Below, one piece after another: positions 31,745-44,600 of a stretch of 64,000 nt of DNA (the stretch's first letter is position 1; each line of letters begins with the position of its first letter). The notes under the pieces are model-generated. The model worked only from the letters and a program-made list of their open reading frames with translations, made no database searches and was not told the DNA's origin. Both the position numbers and the translations under genes were made by a program. This DNA comes from Cryphonectria parasitica EP155 (Eukaryota > Ascomycota > Sordariomycetes > Diaporthales > Cryphonectriaceae): positions 1,572,001 through 1,636,000 of the forward strand of contig NW_024468914.1 of the NCBI RefSeq assembly GCF_011745365.1, in the 5' to 3' direction.

Positions 31745-33255
31745 ATGAGGCTCATCGGGATCGCTCTGTGCTACTGGTTCGGCTCCTCAGAGTTCGCTGG
31801 GGATTGGATGTTTTCCCTGGGCGGGTATCACCCGGCCTTCAAGCCACCACCGCACTGGCCCCCCAATCGGCATCGCCTGGGACGTCTCGTCGGAGCTGCG
31901 AGTTTCGGGCACGGCCTTCTTCGCCATCACGCCGAAGGCTATCATGGCCGGGGGTCGCCTGGCCGCCAGCTTCGTCGCAGGGCCCATCCACGCCGACTTT
32001 GAGGCCTAGGCGTCGTTCCTCATCAATTACAACCCACTCTTCTTTATGGCTGACATTGGCCTCAACATCACCAACATCGCCAGCGTCCGTATTCAGTTCG
32101 TTCACATCGACATCAGCGGCTCTGTGCACGCGGAGCTCCACCTGCAGGGTCCGCCCTTTGACGGCTACGTCGATGTCGACTCTAAGTTGGTGTCCATCAA
32201 GATCTGGTTCGGCGAGGTGAACAGCAGGCCCCTGCTCTTGAACTTTTGCGAGTTCCTGGATGCCGTGCTGAAGCCCGGCCTCTCGGGCGCCGGCCAGGAC
32301 ACGAGCGAGGATCTTGTCGTTCTCGGTGTAGCCGACGGTGCCGTGGCTAGGGGTGCGAGCAACTTTGACAGGCCCAAGGGTGAGCCATGGCGGATGCGTG
32401 CCGCCCAGGTCAAATTCCGCATCGAATCCAAGTTTGCCGTGAGCAGGTCCATCATCGGCAGCGACCTGGAGCACGGACCCGTGCAGGACAAAAACGGAGG
32501 GAGGGCTCCTATCTATGCCCGCCTGATGCAGAACAAGTCGGTCATCACATCCACCCACCGCATCAAGATCACCGGCCCCGGGAAACAGCAGGGATACGAG
32601 TAGCAAGCCTTGCCTATAGGAAAGCGTTTGCCCAAGGGCATTTGGGGTCTATGTGAGTGAATGTACAAGTTCAATATAGTTCACTAGGACAACTGGCTGA
32701 TGTTCACGTACGTCTACAGACGAAAAGAGCCAGGATCCGCCATCATCCGGCCAAGAGGACAACAACCTTGAGGCGGTGCTCAGCAATAACAAGGCAAAAG
32801 ACAGCACCATCCTGCACCTGGTCAGCCACCTCCTCGTACCGCCTCCGTCAAGGCTTCCAGACGCCAAAGGCACCCTCCCAGCCTTCAACGCGGCACGGTC
32901 CATATCGGAGGGTGTGTTCCAAAAGCAAGCAGACAGCAGCCTGGGATCGTCATCGAACAACGTAGTGGTCAAGAACCAGCTGCTCTCACCTGATAAGTAG
33001 GGAAGGCCGCGCATCCCGCTGTGCTCTATCACTGCTCTCAGCCCTCCCATCGGATATGGAGAGCTCAAGCCGGAGCCGGCAGCTATGCAGGAGAGGATGC
33101 CAGAGGCAGGGAAGAAGACCTTATAGCATGGTGCTGATGATACTGCGACACAGGGGCTCGCCGGCTGGGTGGCCACAGGTTTCAGCTGGCAGGGCTCCCC
33201 GTTGATCAGCAAGGAGGATACAGCTTCTGGGGAAGCCGAAGAGGAAGGGGGCTAG
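31745..33255 (+). pseudogene. DUF6603-domain protein, C-terminal remnant
   Basis: The plus strand reads [20 protein letters not shown] at 31801-31865, a hallmark of fungal DUF6603 proteins. It then shifts frame to [40 protein letters not shown] and HADFEA. A TAG follows where Trp is expected (about 32008), then SFLINYNPLFFMADIGLNI. The rest runs to a stop near 32605 (HAELHLQGPPFDGYVDVDSK, SVITSTHRIKITGPG). A further plus-strand frame (32776-33000, KDSTILHLVSHLLVPPPSRL) may be its 3' continuation. A frameshift, at least one nonsense codon and loss of the N-terminal bulk show a dead gene. The transposon block cuts its 5' side. DUF6603 has no established function. Confidence 0.7.
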
Positions 33256-33543
33256 CACCAGATGCAGCACGTCCTATTCAGAACCGGTCCGCTCAAAAGT
33301 GCTAGGCCGCTGTGGCTACTCGATCAGTTCGACGAATGTTACATGAGCTACCACTCTGCTGCATCAGAAGTCGGTATATGGATCCAGACCTGGTAATATT
33401 CCTGGTCTTTGGATGGGCTGAATTTTACATTTTGTGTTTGATAGCCCGAGCTTGATTTCTTGTAATAACTAATATCCATTGCTCAGCTGATAACAAATAT
33501 ATCGCATTTAGCGATCGATCTCTTATGAGCGACATGTGCTGAC
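33256..33543. other. 3' intergenic between DUF6603 remnant and MFS gene
   Basis: Plus-strand scrap LFRTGPLKSARPLWLLDQFD (about 33275-33330) with no partner; otherwise nothing. Confidence 0.35.
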
Positions 33544-35678
33544 CTAAATAGTAACCTTCTTCTCGGCCAAATTCCCCGTTTTCTGTGCTTCATCGGCTAG
33601 TGACTCAGATGTGGTGATTGTCTGGATAGTGGCGGCTCGCTTCCGATCCCGCCACAGGAGAAGCTGAGCAAGGGCCGTTACAAGAACTAGACAAACCTTG
33701 TTAGAACGTTCTATAATACTCTCTAATAACTATATGGCGGGTTTGACTTACTCAACAGAATTTGAAGGACAATGCTCCAGGTATAGCCTTTCGTCGCTCT
33801 GGGAAAGTCCGTAGTCTTCCATACGAAGTTGGGTGCCTTTTACAAGTCGCTTGTTAATATCATAGTGCTCTCTGCGATTCGTACTCAGCTTATAGACTCA
33901 CAATCGCTTGTACAACATAGGCAAGGTCATTTGCCATAGCTACAAGAAGGGCCCGCTTCTCAGTATCATCAGAACATATCTCATTAATCCAGCTTAGAAT
34001 TAATGGACCTGCGCCACACTATAACGACTAGTATCAGTACACTCTTCAAATCCAGCTTAGAATATCCCAATAAACTTACACCGACATTGCTAAGCCAGTA
34101 CACAACAGTACGGCCGTGTATGTTTGAATAAAGGGGCATCTTGAGCAAAAGAATAGCGAATAGGAGCTGCCAAGATTTTGTGAGTCCCTTACTCTCTTCC
34201 GATTCTGTGTTTGAAAATGTCCTTACAGTAATAACGGCGCCTATGTGAATAAAGGGAGCTCGACTGCCTTTGAAAGGGCCATCTGCAAGGAATGCCCAAC
34301 TGAGCGCTATTGGAACGAATATGCCGATTGTAGGAAGCGGCACTACAAAGCAGTTAGCATTGTTGCTAGAATGACTATATCGTATAGGAGGAAATTACTT
34401 GCGATCATTGATTTGCGCTACTGAGTAGTGAACCCCTGGAACCGGAGCTGGAGTTGTGTTGAAACTCTTGAGCCAGTATCCCATAGCAGCTTGGAAATAG
34501 CCATTGTTCCACACGACATAGATAAGAGCTAATGGTAGCTTATGGTTAGCGGAATGTTAGCAATGCAATAGGCTGAATGCTTACGAAGAACGTATGTATG
34601 CCAGCTCAGGAGTATCTTCTTGACTTTGGCTCTGGTCCACGGTTGTTTACCGGCGCGACCGATTGCTTGCCTACATAGTGTTAATTAGCAGTTTTTTTCT
34701 CGTCATGCTCTCCAGCCTTCGAAACAAAGAGTGCTTCAAAGCGCTGAATATAGTATCCCACAAAGCTTGAGCTTAGGTTGCACAGGCTACGGTACTTTGG
34801 AAGGGAAGTGTTGCTTCTTGAACTTACATGCGCTTGGCCGCAAGAGCACTCTCATCATGACTGAGCCACCAAGTTTTCCTGTGGTCTTGTGGGCTGTTCG
34901 GGAAGAAGACAAAGCCGGCCACTGCAAGAGGCAAGGTTATGATGCCGTCGATGAGGAACAACCACCGCCAGCCCGCGAAGCCATTCACTCCATCGAGGTT
35001 GGTATAGGCAGCAGCCTGAAGGAAACCGCTGAAGAGTGTTCCCACAGAACCAGCCAGCCAGAAGATCATAGCTCTCTTGCCAATTTCCTGCGGTGTGTAC
35101 CATGAGCCGAGCATGTAGTGAATACCTGGGTAAAAGCCGGACCTGTATCAAAGGGTCAAGAAATCAGTATACAATAGGTAAAACCCATGAGATCAGGACA
35201 CCAGGACTAACTCGAACAATCCCACAAAGAAGCGCAAGGCATATAGCGACGTATATGACTGCACGTTTGCTGTGCAGAATGTGCAGACAGCCCAACCAAC
35301 TTCAAGGGCCGGGATGACCCATCGCGGAGACACGCGCGTAAGCACCAGGTTCGACGGGATTTGTCCGATAACGTAGCCGGCCGTCCAAATCGAAGTACTC
35401 GTCACTAGCTGATTCCCGTACATGCTCAAATCCTCTTCCATGCCGCTGAGGTAGGCATTGTTAATGTTGGTTTGGTCAATATTCTTGAGAAAATACCCGA
35501 TTGACGCAAAGGTCAAGATGAAGGCGTCAACCTTGAAGAGCAGGCGGCGCTGGTCGGTGGGATAGTCCCAGGTGTCCCATAGGTAGCCCTTCCATGACTT
35601 GACGGGCTTTACGACCAGCGTCTCTTGAGAGTCGTTTCGCTCGCTGGCGGCTGTGTAAACCTCGCTGTCGGTCCCCAT
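33544..35678 (-). CDS. MFS permease of the ACS (Dal5/Fen2/Liz1/Seo1-like) family
   Basis: Nine exons (minus) join in phase to 513 aa: 35678-35212, 35142-34828, 34670-34585, 34528-34403, 34342-34227, 34166-34080, 34018-33902, 33836-33752 and 33686-33544. Eight introns, one of the GC-AG type (donor GCAAGT at 34402). N-terminal cytosolic stretch, then TM1 (FILTFASIGYFLKNIDQTNI) and the ACS signature region around NNAYLSGMEEDLSMYGNQLV, then GYVIGQIPSNLVLTRVSPRW and FAGWRWLFLIDGIITLP. A long loop separates the two six-helix halves. The C-terminal half includes SWINEICSDDTEKRALLVAM. The protein ends in a charged cytosolic tail. Length and layout are normal for 12-TM organic-anion/vitamin/allantoate symporters at the plasma membrane. 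Substrate unknown. All splice junctions keep frame, so the gene appears intact, unlike its neighbours. Confidence 0.88.
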
Positions 35679-36232
35679 TTTGAAGTTTCGTGTTAGATCG
35701 AGGAACGAACCTGAACATCTAGGACCACGACTGTACGACCACTGCTACAGGCTTAACCGAGCGTGTGTCAAATCTTTATAGGACGTCAGGCAAAGCTGGC
35801 ACACTGGTCAATAGTCGCATCTAGACCGAGAGAACATCATCTTAAGACTTTGGAGCTCAATTACAAATCTTCGAAAATGCGCACTAGTAAACATCCGATG
35901 GCGTTTGCGCAGCTTAAAATGCCATAATTGTGATAAGCTTGAGCATTACATTCACATTCCCGGTTAGTCTTACGTATTACTGTGTAAATTCTCAGGCGAT
36001 TTCGGAATAATGTATAGTGGCAAGTCTTTCTCATTTGTTGTGCGGAATGTCGTGAGATCAGTGCATATGGCGTCTTCAGATAGCAGAATAAGTAAGCGTG
36101 GGGAGAGAATCCTCCTAAGCTTAGCTCTAGCCCATCTAGCAGACCTTGTGATAACAAATCCACCCCTCTCAAATCAAAGCCATTGTAGACCAGAACTTAA
36201 GCATAGTTACTTCCATTACTGAATACCCATCG
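35679..36232. other. Intergenic, upstream of the MFS gene
   Basis: No gene supported. Marks the switch from normal composition to the AT-rich repeat block. Confidence 0.4.
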
Positions 36233-36671
36233 TGTAATGAATGCACTGGAATGTTCGAAGATCCTGAGTACACCAAGAGTTTATGCTAACAAGAGCGGTA
36301 TTGAAGTGTCAATCCCTGAGTACGGAAATATAAACAAGTAACCTCTGTGCAAGTGTATCATTCGCCTTTGGAGCTATTCAAGTATGTAACAAATGAATAC
36401 TTAGATTAATGACTGAAGAGCTATGTTTAGTAGTCTATCTAATGATAATGAATATGTTCTTATATATCCTGCTCTTCAGTATAGCTTATCTAGCTTACTA
36501 ATAATCCAGATGATTCAGCTTATTGGATTATCTAGTGATTCAATAATTCATCCCTATTATAATCCTAACTCTTGCTTATATAATCCTAGCTAATCATCTA
36601 GTACGGGATTATAATACGATTCCTGTTATTGGAGTCTGTTTCGTAATCTGCAAGTTGGATAGATTATAACA
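36233..36671 (-). repeat. Gypsy LTR, copy B (439 bp)
   Basis: Plus strand runs from TGTAATGAATGCACTGGAA to GGATAGATTATAACA. It is followed by TCATCTTCCTTCTATC, the complement of the polypurine tract that precedes the 3' LTR of these minus-strand elements. It is therefore a 3' LTR with about 200 bp of adjoining internal sequence, the rest lost. Confidence 0.8.
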
Positions 36672-36905
36672 TCATCTTCCTTCTATCAGTTGTTATTCTC
36701 AACGATCTTCCGTAAGTTTCCTAGCAAGTTGTCTGCGTGCTGAGTTATGTCTTTCTAATCGAAATATCAAACAGAATCAACAAATCTTGCATTCCTAAGT
36801 CTCGTTCTCGGAAAACCGAAGAATGTAAAAATCTTTTATCTGCTATTCTTCAGCATTCTGTTACTATGTGTAATGATGCACTGCAGTATCCGAAGATCCT
36901 ATCCT
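36672..36905 (-). mobile_element. Gypsy internal 3' fragment plus 27-bp LTR stub
   Basis: Follows LTR copy B with internal sequence like 38447-38640. At 36876 a fresh LTR start (TGTAATGATGCACTGCAGTA) appears and breaks off at about 36902, where DNA-transposon-like sequence begins. Confidence 0.6.
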
Positions 36906-37993
36906 AAAGTCAAAGTGTCCTCAAGGTAGAGGACAGTTTTTTTGGATAGGAAATTTTTTCGCGCTAGCAAAAACAGTGGTAAGAGGATCGTTTTTTTCTT
37001 CTGTAAACTGTCCTCAACTCAATTTTTAAGCTTTCTGTCTCATTTCAATTTAAAGTCTGGTCGCTTCCCTTAACATATGAAAGTCTTGGGGGAGCTCGTA
37101 CTCACACAACCATGGCGTCCGTAGTCAGCAAAAGCGGGCTGCCGACTCCTACACCGGCTCACATGACCCACTTACCCGTGGGCCCTAGCCTAGCCACCTG
37201 GCCCACTTCCTCCCGTAGTGGGTGCCGTAATTGGTTGCTGGCTAAAAAGGTGTTCATTTTCAACGTATTTTTTTACTATGGGAATGCTACCAAAATCCGG
37301 TGCTTAAGCTATGACTGATAGTTGAATTGAATACTTGCAACACCACAATGTCGCAAGTTAACAAAAACTTAGTATTTCTATTCACAGATCTCGAGGAATA
37401 GGTAGTAAGAAACTTATATCCTCATCACTTTACCAGGCTTCAGCATCGTGCAATGCTATATGAAGGTCCCTCGTAGCTTGCAATGAGGCTATATCTATAT
37501 CTTGAAGAGGATGCTCGAAGCCTTGCCCTAGACCAGATATCTCTGCATCGCTTGAAACGGATATAAAGTTCTTATCATCAATCTCAACCTCGTTAAGAAT
37601 CTTAACATCGTCAAGGATCTTGATATCGTTAAGCTGTTGTATATCCACAGGTAATAGTTGCTGTAGTGGCGTTCGACGTTCCTCTTGAGTTGCTAGCTGA
37701 GCTTCAGAGCAATAGATCATCAGCTAGCTTCTGAAGAGGATTGGCTGGCCTTAATATCTCTGATGAGCTTTCTTCCATGCTATTTGCTGCTCTTTTCATA
37801 TTATCGCTTTTCTCTTTGCCTTATTCTTTCTTGCCTTAGCTTCTTCATGCTTTCTGATACAAGCAATCCTCTGTATTTCAGCTTAATAATCTTTCTCCTC
37901 GATCTGGATATTCTAATGCTGTATATCGCAAACAGTAAGGCTGTTCCCCATTTCGCCATCTGGCCTAACCTGAGTCTTTGTAAGCTTGCCCTG
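36906..37993 (-). mobile_element. DNA-transposon relic with decayed transposase tail
   Basis: The left end (AAGTCAAAGTGTCCTCAAGG) looks like a pogo-type terminal repeat. It contains a GTCCTC/GAGGAC hairpin, and GAGGACAGTTT (36929) is inverted at 37005. On the minus strand 37900-37430 reads a coiled-coil transposase-like tail (IRKHEEAKARKNKAKRKA, then after stops and a frameshift EVEIDDKNFISVSSDAEISG). The right end is cut off by LTR copy C. A GC-normal island at 37090-37240 is unexplained. Confidence 0.4.
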
Positions 37994-38446
37994 TGTAATG
38001 AGCACTGCAGCAATCCGAAGATTCCAAAGTACACAAAGGGGTTTATGCTAACAAGAGCGGTGCTAAGTACAGGCCTTGAATACGGAAACACAACTGTAGT
38101 AACTATGCAAGTATTCACTGCTTTTGGGGCTATCAGAGTTGGAGAGTAATCTGATACTTAGACTGATACTTAGATTGATAACTGAAGAGCTATATACTGA
38201 ATCTATCTAATGGTAATGAATGTGTGATTATATATTCAGCTCTTCAGTGTGGCTTACCTTGGCTCACTACTGATCCAGGTAATCTGAGCTCACTGAATCA
38301 CCTAATAATCCAGTAATCCATCCCTACTATATCCCTAACCCTGAGTTATATAATCCTTATTAGTTATCTGATGTTGAGTCATAATATCTGATCCTTGCTT
38401 GCTTGTGATCTGTTTTCGTGATCTGCATGTTGGATGGATTATAATA
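37994..38446 (-). repeat. LTR copy C, 3' LTR of outer element E2
   Basis: Starts TGTAATGAGCACTGCAGCAA, ends GGATGGATTATAATA (CA eroded to TA), followed by the polypurine-tract complement TCATCTTTCTTCTATC. Confidence 0.85.
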
Positions 38447-38728
38447 TCATCTTTCTTCTATCAGTTGTTATCCTCAACGATCTTCTGTAAGTATTCTGGC
38501 AAATCTTTTGTATGCATAATCTTGCCTTCCTAATTGAGATATCGAACAGAATCAACAAATCTTGTACTTCCAAGTCTCGTTCTCGAAAAACTGAGGAATG
38601 TAAAAGTCTTCTTTCCGCCATTCTTTAAAATTCTTTTACTATGCCTTCCTATTCGTTTTGTAAGGATTAGAGCATTCCTTTCTGTTAAGTTTCTTCTCTT
38701 GTTTCTTCTCGTTGCGCTGAATGTATTC

Positions 38729-39191
38729 ATGTAATGAGCACTGCAGTAATCCGAAGATTCCTAAGTACACGAGAGGTTTATGCTAACAAGAGCGGTATCA
38801 AAGTATTAAGTTCTTGAATACGGAACCATACAAGTTCTGATAAGCGATGCAAGTATTCACTGCCTTTGGGGCTATTCAGTATAGAAGATTGAATACTTAG
38901 ATTGATAACTGAAGAGCTATATACTGGATCTATCTAATGGTAATGAATATATTCTTATATATCCAACTCCTTAGTATGGACTGTAAGGGTTGGTGGTTGA
39001 TTGTTACAGTCTACTGCTTGGACTGTGAGGACTGATTGTTGATTGCTCCAGTTTCTTTCTGATTGGTTGTAATCTGTAATCCTAATCCTAGATTATGTAA
39101 TTCTTGTTGGTTATCCGATGTTGAATTATAATATCTGATTCTTGTTACTCGTGATCTGTTTTGTGAAGTGCATATTGAATGGATTATAACA
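38729..39191 (-). repeat. 3' LTR of E1
   Basis: 463 bp, TG...CA ends. The adjacent polypurine tract on the minus strand is AGAAGAGAGATGA. Confidence 0.9.
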
Positions 39192-39389
39192 TCATCTCTC
39201 TTCTATCAGTTGTTGTTCCCAATAATCTTTTGTAAGTATTTTAGCAAATCTTCTGTGCATGATCTTATCTTTCTAATTCGGATAATGAGCAGAATCGATA
39301 AAACTCGCTACAAAAAGATGGAATAGTTTACCTCTCTCTGGCTTATTGCTCTTTCTCGTTGTATTGAAATACTGATGTATTTCTTCTGC

Positions 39390-39903
39390 AGCGATCGCAA
39401 AGCTTGCTGCCTTGCTTCTGAGGAAGATTCATTACGCTGTACGGAGTATATTAAGTACAAGCATGGGAATTGTAATATGTACAGATTGTTGCTGTTACAG
39501 GTAGAAAAGATTGTAGCTTAGCATTCCGCTGCTGAAGCTGCTCTTGATAATGCAGAGGAGGAGCTAGAGCGTGCTATAGTCAAGGTGCGCTGGCTGCGGA
39601 AACAGCGCAAGCTGTAAGCTGAGAAAATAGCACGCGCTGTTCGTTGTGATCTGGATACGATTGAGGAGCTTGATCGTATGAAAGCAGAGGAGCTGGCGAG
39701 GGAGCAGCAGGCCTGTGTTCCTGTTAGTCCCCTTCCTGAGAAGTTTTCTGCTTTGGTTTCAGAAGAGCTCTCCTAGTCTCCTGGTAGTATGTTGGATTAT
39801 TTCTTTTTAAGCGATGTGGATAGTATTGAAGATAATGAAGATCCTTCTGGTGTTCAAGAGGCTTGTTCCGAGTCTCAGTCTGGAGCGGAGCAATTGTTCT
39901 AAG
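39390..39903 (+). pseudogene. Antisense accessory ORF of E1 (Cys-pair, coiled-coil protein)
   Basis: The plus strand, opposite to gag-pol and lying between pol and the 3' LTR, reads one frame with only a few stops: KACCLASEEDSLRCTEYIKY, HSAAEAALDNAEEELERAIV, VRCDLDTIEELDRMKAEELA, ending in an acidic Ser-rich tail (SVDSIEDNEDPSG-like) and GAEQLF. Cys pairs followed by a Lys/Arg/Glu coiled coil suggest a small zinc-binding cluster protein that I know from other fungal repeats. Its base composition is much less AT-rich than the surrounding pol. Cognates occur in E2 (about 46190-46600) and E3 (51512-51877). Function unknown. Confidence 0.6.
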
Positions 39904-40149
39904 TGCTGGTTTCTCTTTTTTTCCAATATTCAGCTATCTTTTTCTGAGCATTTTTAACATTTTTCTGTAGTTCTTATGAATTTTCGCTTGCTAAGTAATC
40001 TTTCCATTTGATAAGATATTCTCTTGTATTATCTGTGCTTCTGTGCTTAAGAATTTTCTTCATCTTATATTCTAATTCATTGTTTTCTACTTCTGCTGTA
40101 TCATTCTCTAATATTTTCTATACTGCTGATTCTAGCAATAAGATATAGA

Positions 40150-43100
40150 AAACCAGATATATTCTTATTCTATAAAATAATATTAGTTTGTAATTAATTA
40201 GGAAAATCTATTATAAGATCTTAAATAATTCTAATTTTTTGTAATTAAGTTTGTTGCTAGATCTAGTTGTTTTAATATTTTTTCGGAGTAAGTAGATCTT
40301 ATCTCTCTTCTATAGGATTAATCCCTCAATTCTTTTGGAGTTTGCATATTGTGCTATTCATTTCTGAATAAATTGTAGTTCTGATTGAAATTCTTTCTAA
40401 ACTTTTTTAATCTTCTTAATTCTTTTATTTATAGCTTCTGCATCTGCTTCTAGCAGTATTTTGTAATAAGCTATTGGATTGTATTTATAGAATATAAAGA
40501 ATAGTAATTTCTTTATTATGCTTATATCTGCATTATTATAAGCAAACTATATAAGAAGTAATAAATTAATCTAGTTATTCTGTTTCTAATTGATATAGTA
40601 TTGAAAATACTATTTAATAATCTGATTTATTCTTTCTATTTATTTATTTATCTGCAGATGAAATATTATAGATATTCTATAATATATTTTAAGCTATTTT
40701 ATAAGCAAAGTTTAAAACTTTGAATTGAACTTTCTATTTCTATTAGAGATTACTTCTTCTAATATGCTGTAATTAGCAATAATTATTCTGAGAAATGTAT
40801 ATACAAGTTTCTCTGCTATACTGCTTTTCTTATAAAGAAGAAAGTAAGCATACTTGCTTAGTTTGCAAACTATTATTAGAATACTATTATATTATATTTT
40901 AATTAAGAGTTCTTATAAGAGAAGTAGCTTAATAATAAAGTTTAAACTAATGAATTGCTAAATAGTTGTAAGTATTAGTAAGAGATACAGTAGTTTATAA
41001 GGTTTGTATCTTTCTGCTTTATTCTTCTTATAGCTATTGCATTATTATAAGATATTTTCAATTCTTTTTCTAAAGCTTAATAAATTTCAGTATTTTTTGA
41101 TATATTTATAAGTTGCTCTAATTCTCTAATATTTATATACTAGTATATTATATATATTCTTGATATAATTATCTTATTCATCTGGAATTATCAATTCTGG
41201 ATTCTTCTCTAAGAGTTCAATTCTGAAGATAGCATTCAGTTCTCTATATGCATTAATAAGATTTCCTGATTCGTTTTGAACGAAGATGTTCTATATATCT
41301 GAGGAATCTGCATTTCGATAATCTGATTTTCTGCTGAGAGCGTTTGCTTGTTTGTTTTCTGAGCTCTTGCAGTATATAATTCTGAAATTGAATTGTAAGA
41401 GAAACTCTGCTTATCTGATTTATTGCTTGTTTAAGATCTTAATTGTTATGAATATAATTAGATTCTTATAATTTGAATGAATTATAATTAAATGCTATAT
41501 ATTAATAAGATAGTATTGCTATTCTTTGAAAGCTTTTACTACTGCTATAAGTTTCTAGTCAGGGATTCCATAGTTGATTTCTAAGCTATTTAATTTCTTT
41601 AAGAAGTTGCTTACAATCCTTAGATGTTCTTAGTTGTCTTGCTAATCAAGTTATTCTTCGAATGCATATTCTAATGCATTGATCTTAATTTTAAAGAATT
41701 TGTAGGAATCTGCTTTATACAGAACTAGCTTTAAGATAATATACTTGATAATCTTATCAAAAACTTCTTGTACTTTGAAGGTTTATTCGAAGAATTGATT
41801 CCTTTTGATAAGATTTATAAGAAAATGCGCGATTTAGCTATAATTCTTGATGAACTATTTATAGAAGTTAATATATTCGAGGAAAGATTTAATATTTCTA
41901 ATATTTCTGAAAATTAGCTAATTTCTAATAGCTTTTATCTTATCTTTCTATAGCTTAATACATTCTAGCTTGATTGTAAATCCGAAATAGTTAACTTTTT
42001 GTATATGAAAGTAATTCTTTGCAAGTTCTACAAGAAGCTTCGCATTCTGAAGCATTTGCAATACTGTTTTCACATATTTCTTATATTCTTCCAGTATTCG
42101 AGAGTAAATAAGAATATTATTGAGATATGCAATAATGAACTAGTTCAGATGCTTATATAGAATATGATTGATTATTTCCTGGAATAAAGCTGGGGCATTC
42201 GTTAAACTGAAAAGCATGATTAGATATTTGTAATATTTATAGCGCATTCTGAAAGCGGTTTTCTATTCTTCTTCTTTCTTTACTCTAATCAGGTTATAAG
42301 CTTCTTTCAGATCTAGTACTGTAAATTACTATACTTCTTGCAATCTATCTTATAGTTTCTTAATAAGTAATAACAGATATTGGTTTTTGATTGTAATATC
42401 ATTAAGTTGCTTATAATCAATGCATAATCTAAGCTTGCTATTCTTCTTAAATATGAACAGAATAGAATATTCTGCTGATAATTGCAATAGTTATATATAT
42501 TCTTTCTTGAGATTCTTATTAAGATATTTCTTAAGTACTTCTAACTATATCTTGTTTAGTTTATAAATAGGGAAGAATTTGAGCTGCTTTTCTTTTTATA
42601 GCAGGATTTCATGATTGTATAAGCTGTATTCTAGCAATTCTGTATTCAATTTTTCCTGAAATAGTTTCTTAAACTTATAATATTCTCATAGTATGCTTGC
42701 AAGTATTAGTTCTGATTTATATGCTGTTTCTGCTATCTGGAGAAACAGTAGGTACTGTTGAGCGTGCTTCTTTTCGTTCGCTGTTTTTGGTGATGTTTTT
42801 GAGAGCTTTAAGCATTCGCTCCGAGCTGAACTGAGCGCTCAAGAGCTTAGTTTCGAGGTTTTTTCTGTATAGATCTACTATTCACTTTCTGAAGCTTTTT
42901 CTTGTTGCTCTGAAGCGAACCAACTTGCTAAGAGCTTTGCTTTCGTTATTTTACTAACCTATTAGCATTCTAATACTATTTGAATTCGCTTATTACTAGA
43001 TTCTTCCTCTTGAACTGCCAGCTCTGCTGATTTGGAAATATATAGGAAGTTATATAAAGCTTCTTTTTCTGAATATTCTTCAATCACTAGCTTTAATCCT

Positions 43101-44600
43101 GTGCTGTTGATTATAACTATCTCTCTGAATACAGCTTGTTCTTATAAGATCTAGCTAATAGTCTAATTGATTCGAGGATTGTGCTCTTTGAGCTATGGAA
43201 GTTTCATAATTAGCTTATGCTATGCTGTATTCGTAATATCAAAGGAAACTCTGATTACATATTCTTGGATTAAGATAGATAGATAATTAGTCTTCTTATT
43301 AATTATTCCTTAGTTGTATGCAACAGATTATTCTTTCATAATACTGAGAATATATGATTACTTCTTCTATTTTTATTGTAGTTATGTTTGATTAATAATA
43401 TATAAGAATATGAAATTTCTCTAAGTATTACTATTCAATAATATGCTGTACTTGCATCCTTGAATGTATATATTAAGCTTAATATAAGCATAGTCTGCTT
43501 TGAAAGCTCTATATAGGAACTATTTCAGTCTAATCATCTGCAATCTCTTTATAAGCAATTCTATTCTTTTAAGTTTATTAAGAACTGCTTATTCTTCTAA
43601 GCTTGCTTCACTGCTTCTTAAGCAAGCTTCTTAGCTTGCTTTTGCTTATATTATTATTATTTCTAATCTTTCTTCTATTAATACTAGTTGCAAACCTTAT
43701 TATTAATATAAATCGTACAGAGTATTGTTTTGCATTGCTACTATTTTATTTTCTTGTTTATATATTACATAAAGCAGTTATCTAGTAGTTCGATATATAC
43801 ATTATAATGCTATTTATTAAGAATCTCTCTAAAGCGAAGTTCCTGTTCTTCAACAGCTTAAAGAATTTGTTCTGATTCTCTAATAGAGAATTATTCGTAT
43901 TGCATCTTGTTCGAGAAATGCATTCTGCAGCTATAATAGATGCAGGAGATCCAAGCTAGTTCGTAGTATAGGTTGTAAAGTAAGCTGATTTAAGAATTCT
44001 TATCTTCTTATGCTTTAATGTTTTGCAAGGAAATGCAGATGAAGAGCTTCTTTAGCTTTATTCTATAGATAAGATATTTAATTTATGTTATTTTCTTATT
44101 CTATTTAATGCTGAAAGGAAATCTTTCTGTAAGCTTCTTAAGTTTATTGTTTACGAGAAATTCTAGTGAACTATTGAATTGCTTATTCTGATTTAATTCT
44201 TTTGCTGCCTGAGAGGCATTCTTGTGTTTATATCAGTAATCAAGAGAGTATTATCCCTTATTCATCTCTCTAGTTATAGTAACTGTTATGAGTAATAAGG
44301 AGTGCTGAAAAGTGCTGTTGCTAAAGCTTTCCTTTAATGCCTGAATGCTTTATTCTCTGATGCTAGAGCAGTCCGAGTTGCTGCTGCTCATAGTTGTGCT
44401 GAGCATATTTCCTTGCTCAGCTATTACTATCTGCTTATAATGCTTAGATTTCTGAGAGAACTATTCTAAGCTTTTCTTACTTAAGAAGTATATTAAGCAA
44501 TTATTATTATAGCAGAATATTTAGCTAAGACTTTCATAATTAATAGAGTTCGATACTTGCTCTAGAGAAATGTTTTTGCTTAGTTGATTAAGCTTCTATT
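40150..44600 (-). pseudogene. Decayed gypsy pol of E1 (protease, RT, RNase H, integrase)
   Basis: On the minus strand 42240-42000 reads SLTNAPALFQEIINHILYKH, then YLNNILIYSRILEEYKKYVK. This is the reverse transcriptase core, with the YLDD motif turned into YLNN by G-to-A change. Upstream and downstream blocks fit protease (about 44 kb) and RNase H/integrase (41.7-40.2 kb) by position only. Stops occur every few dozen codons. Confidence 0.75.
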
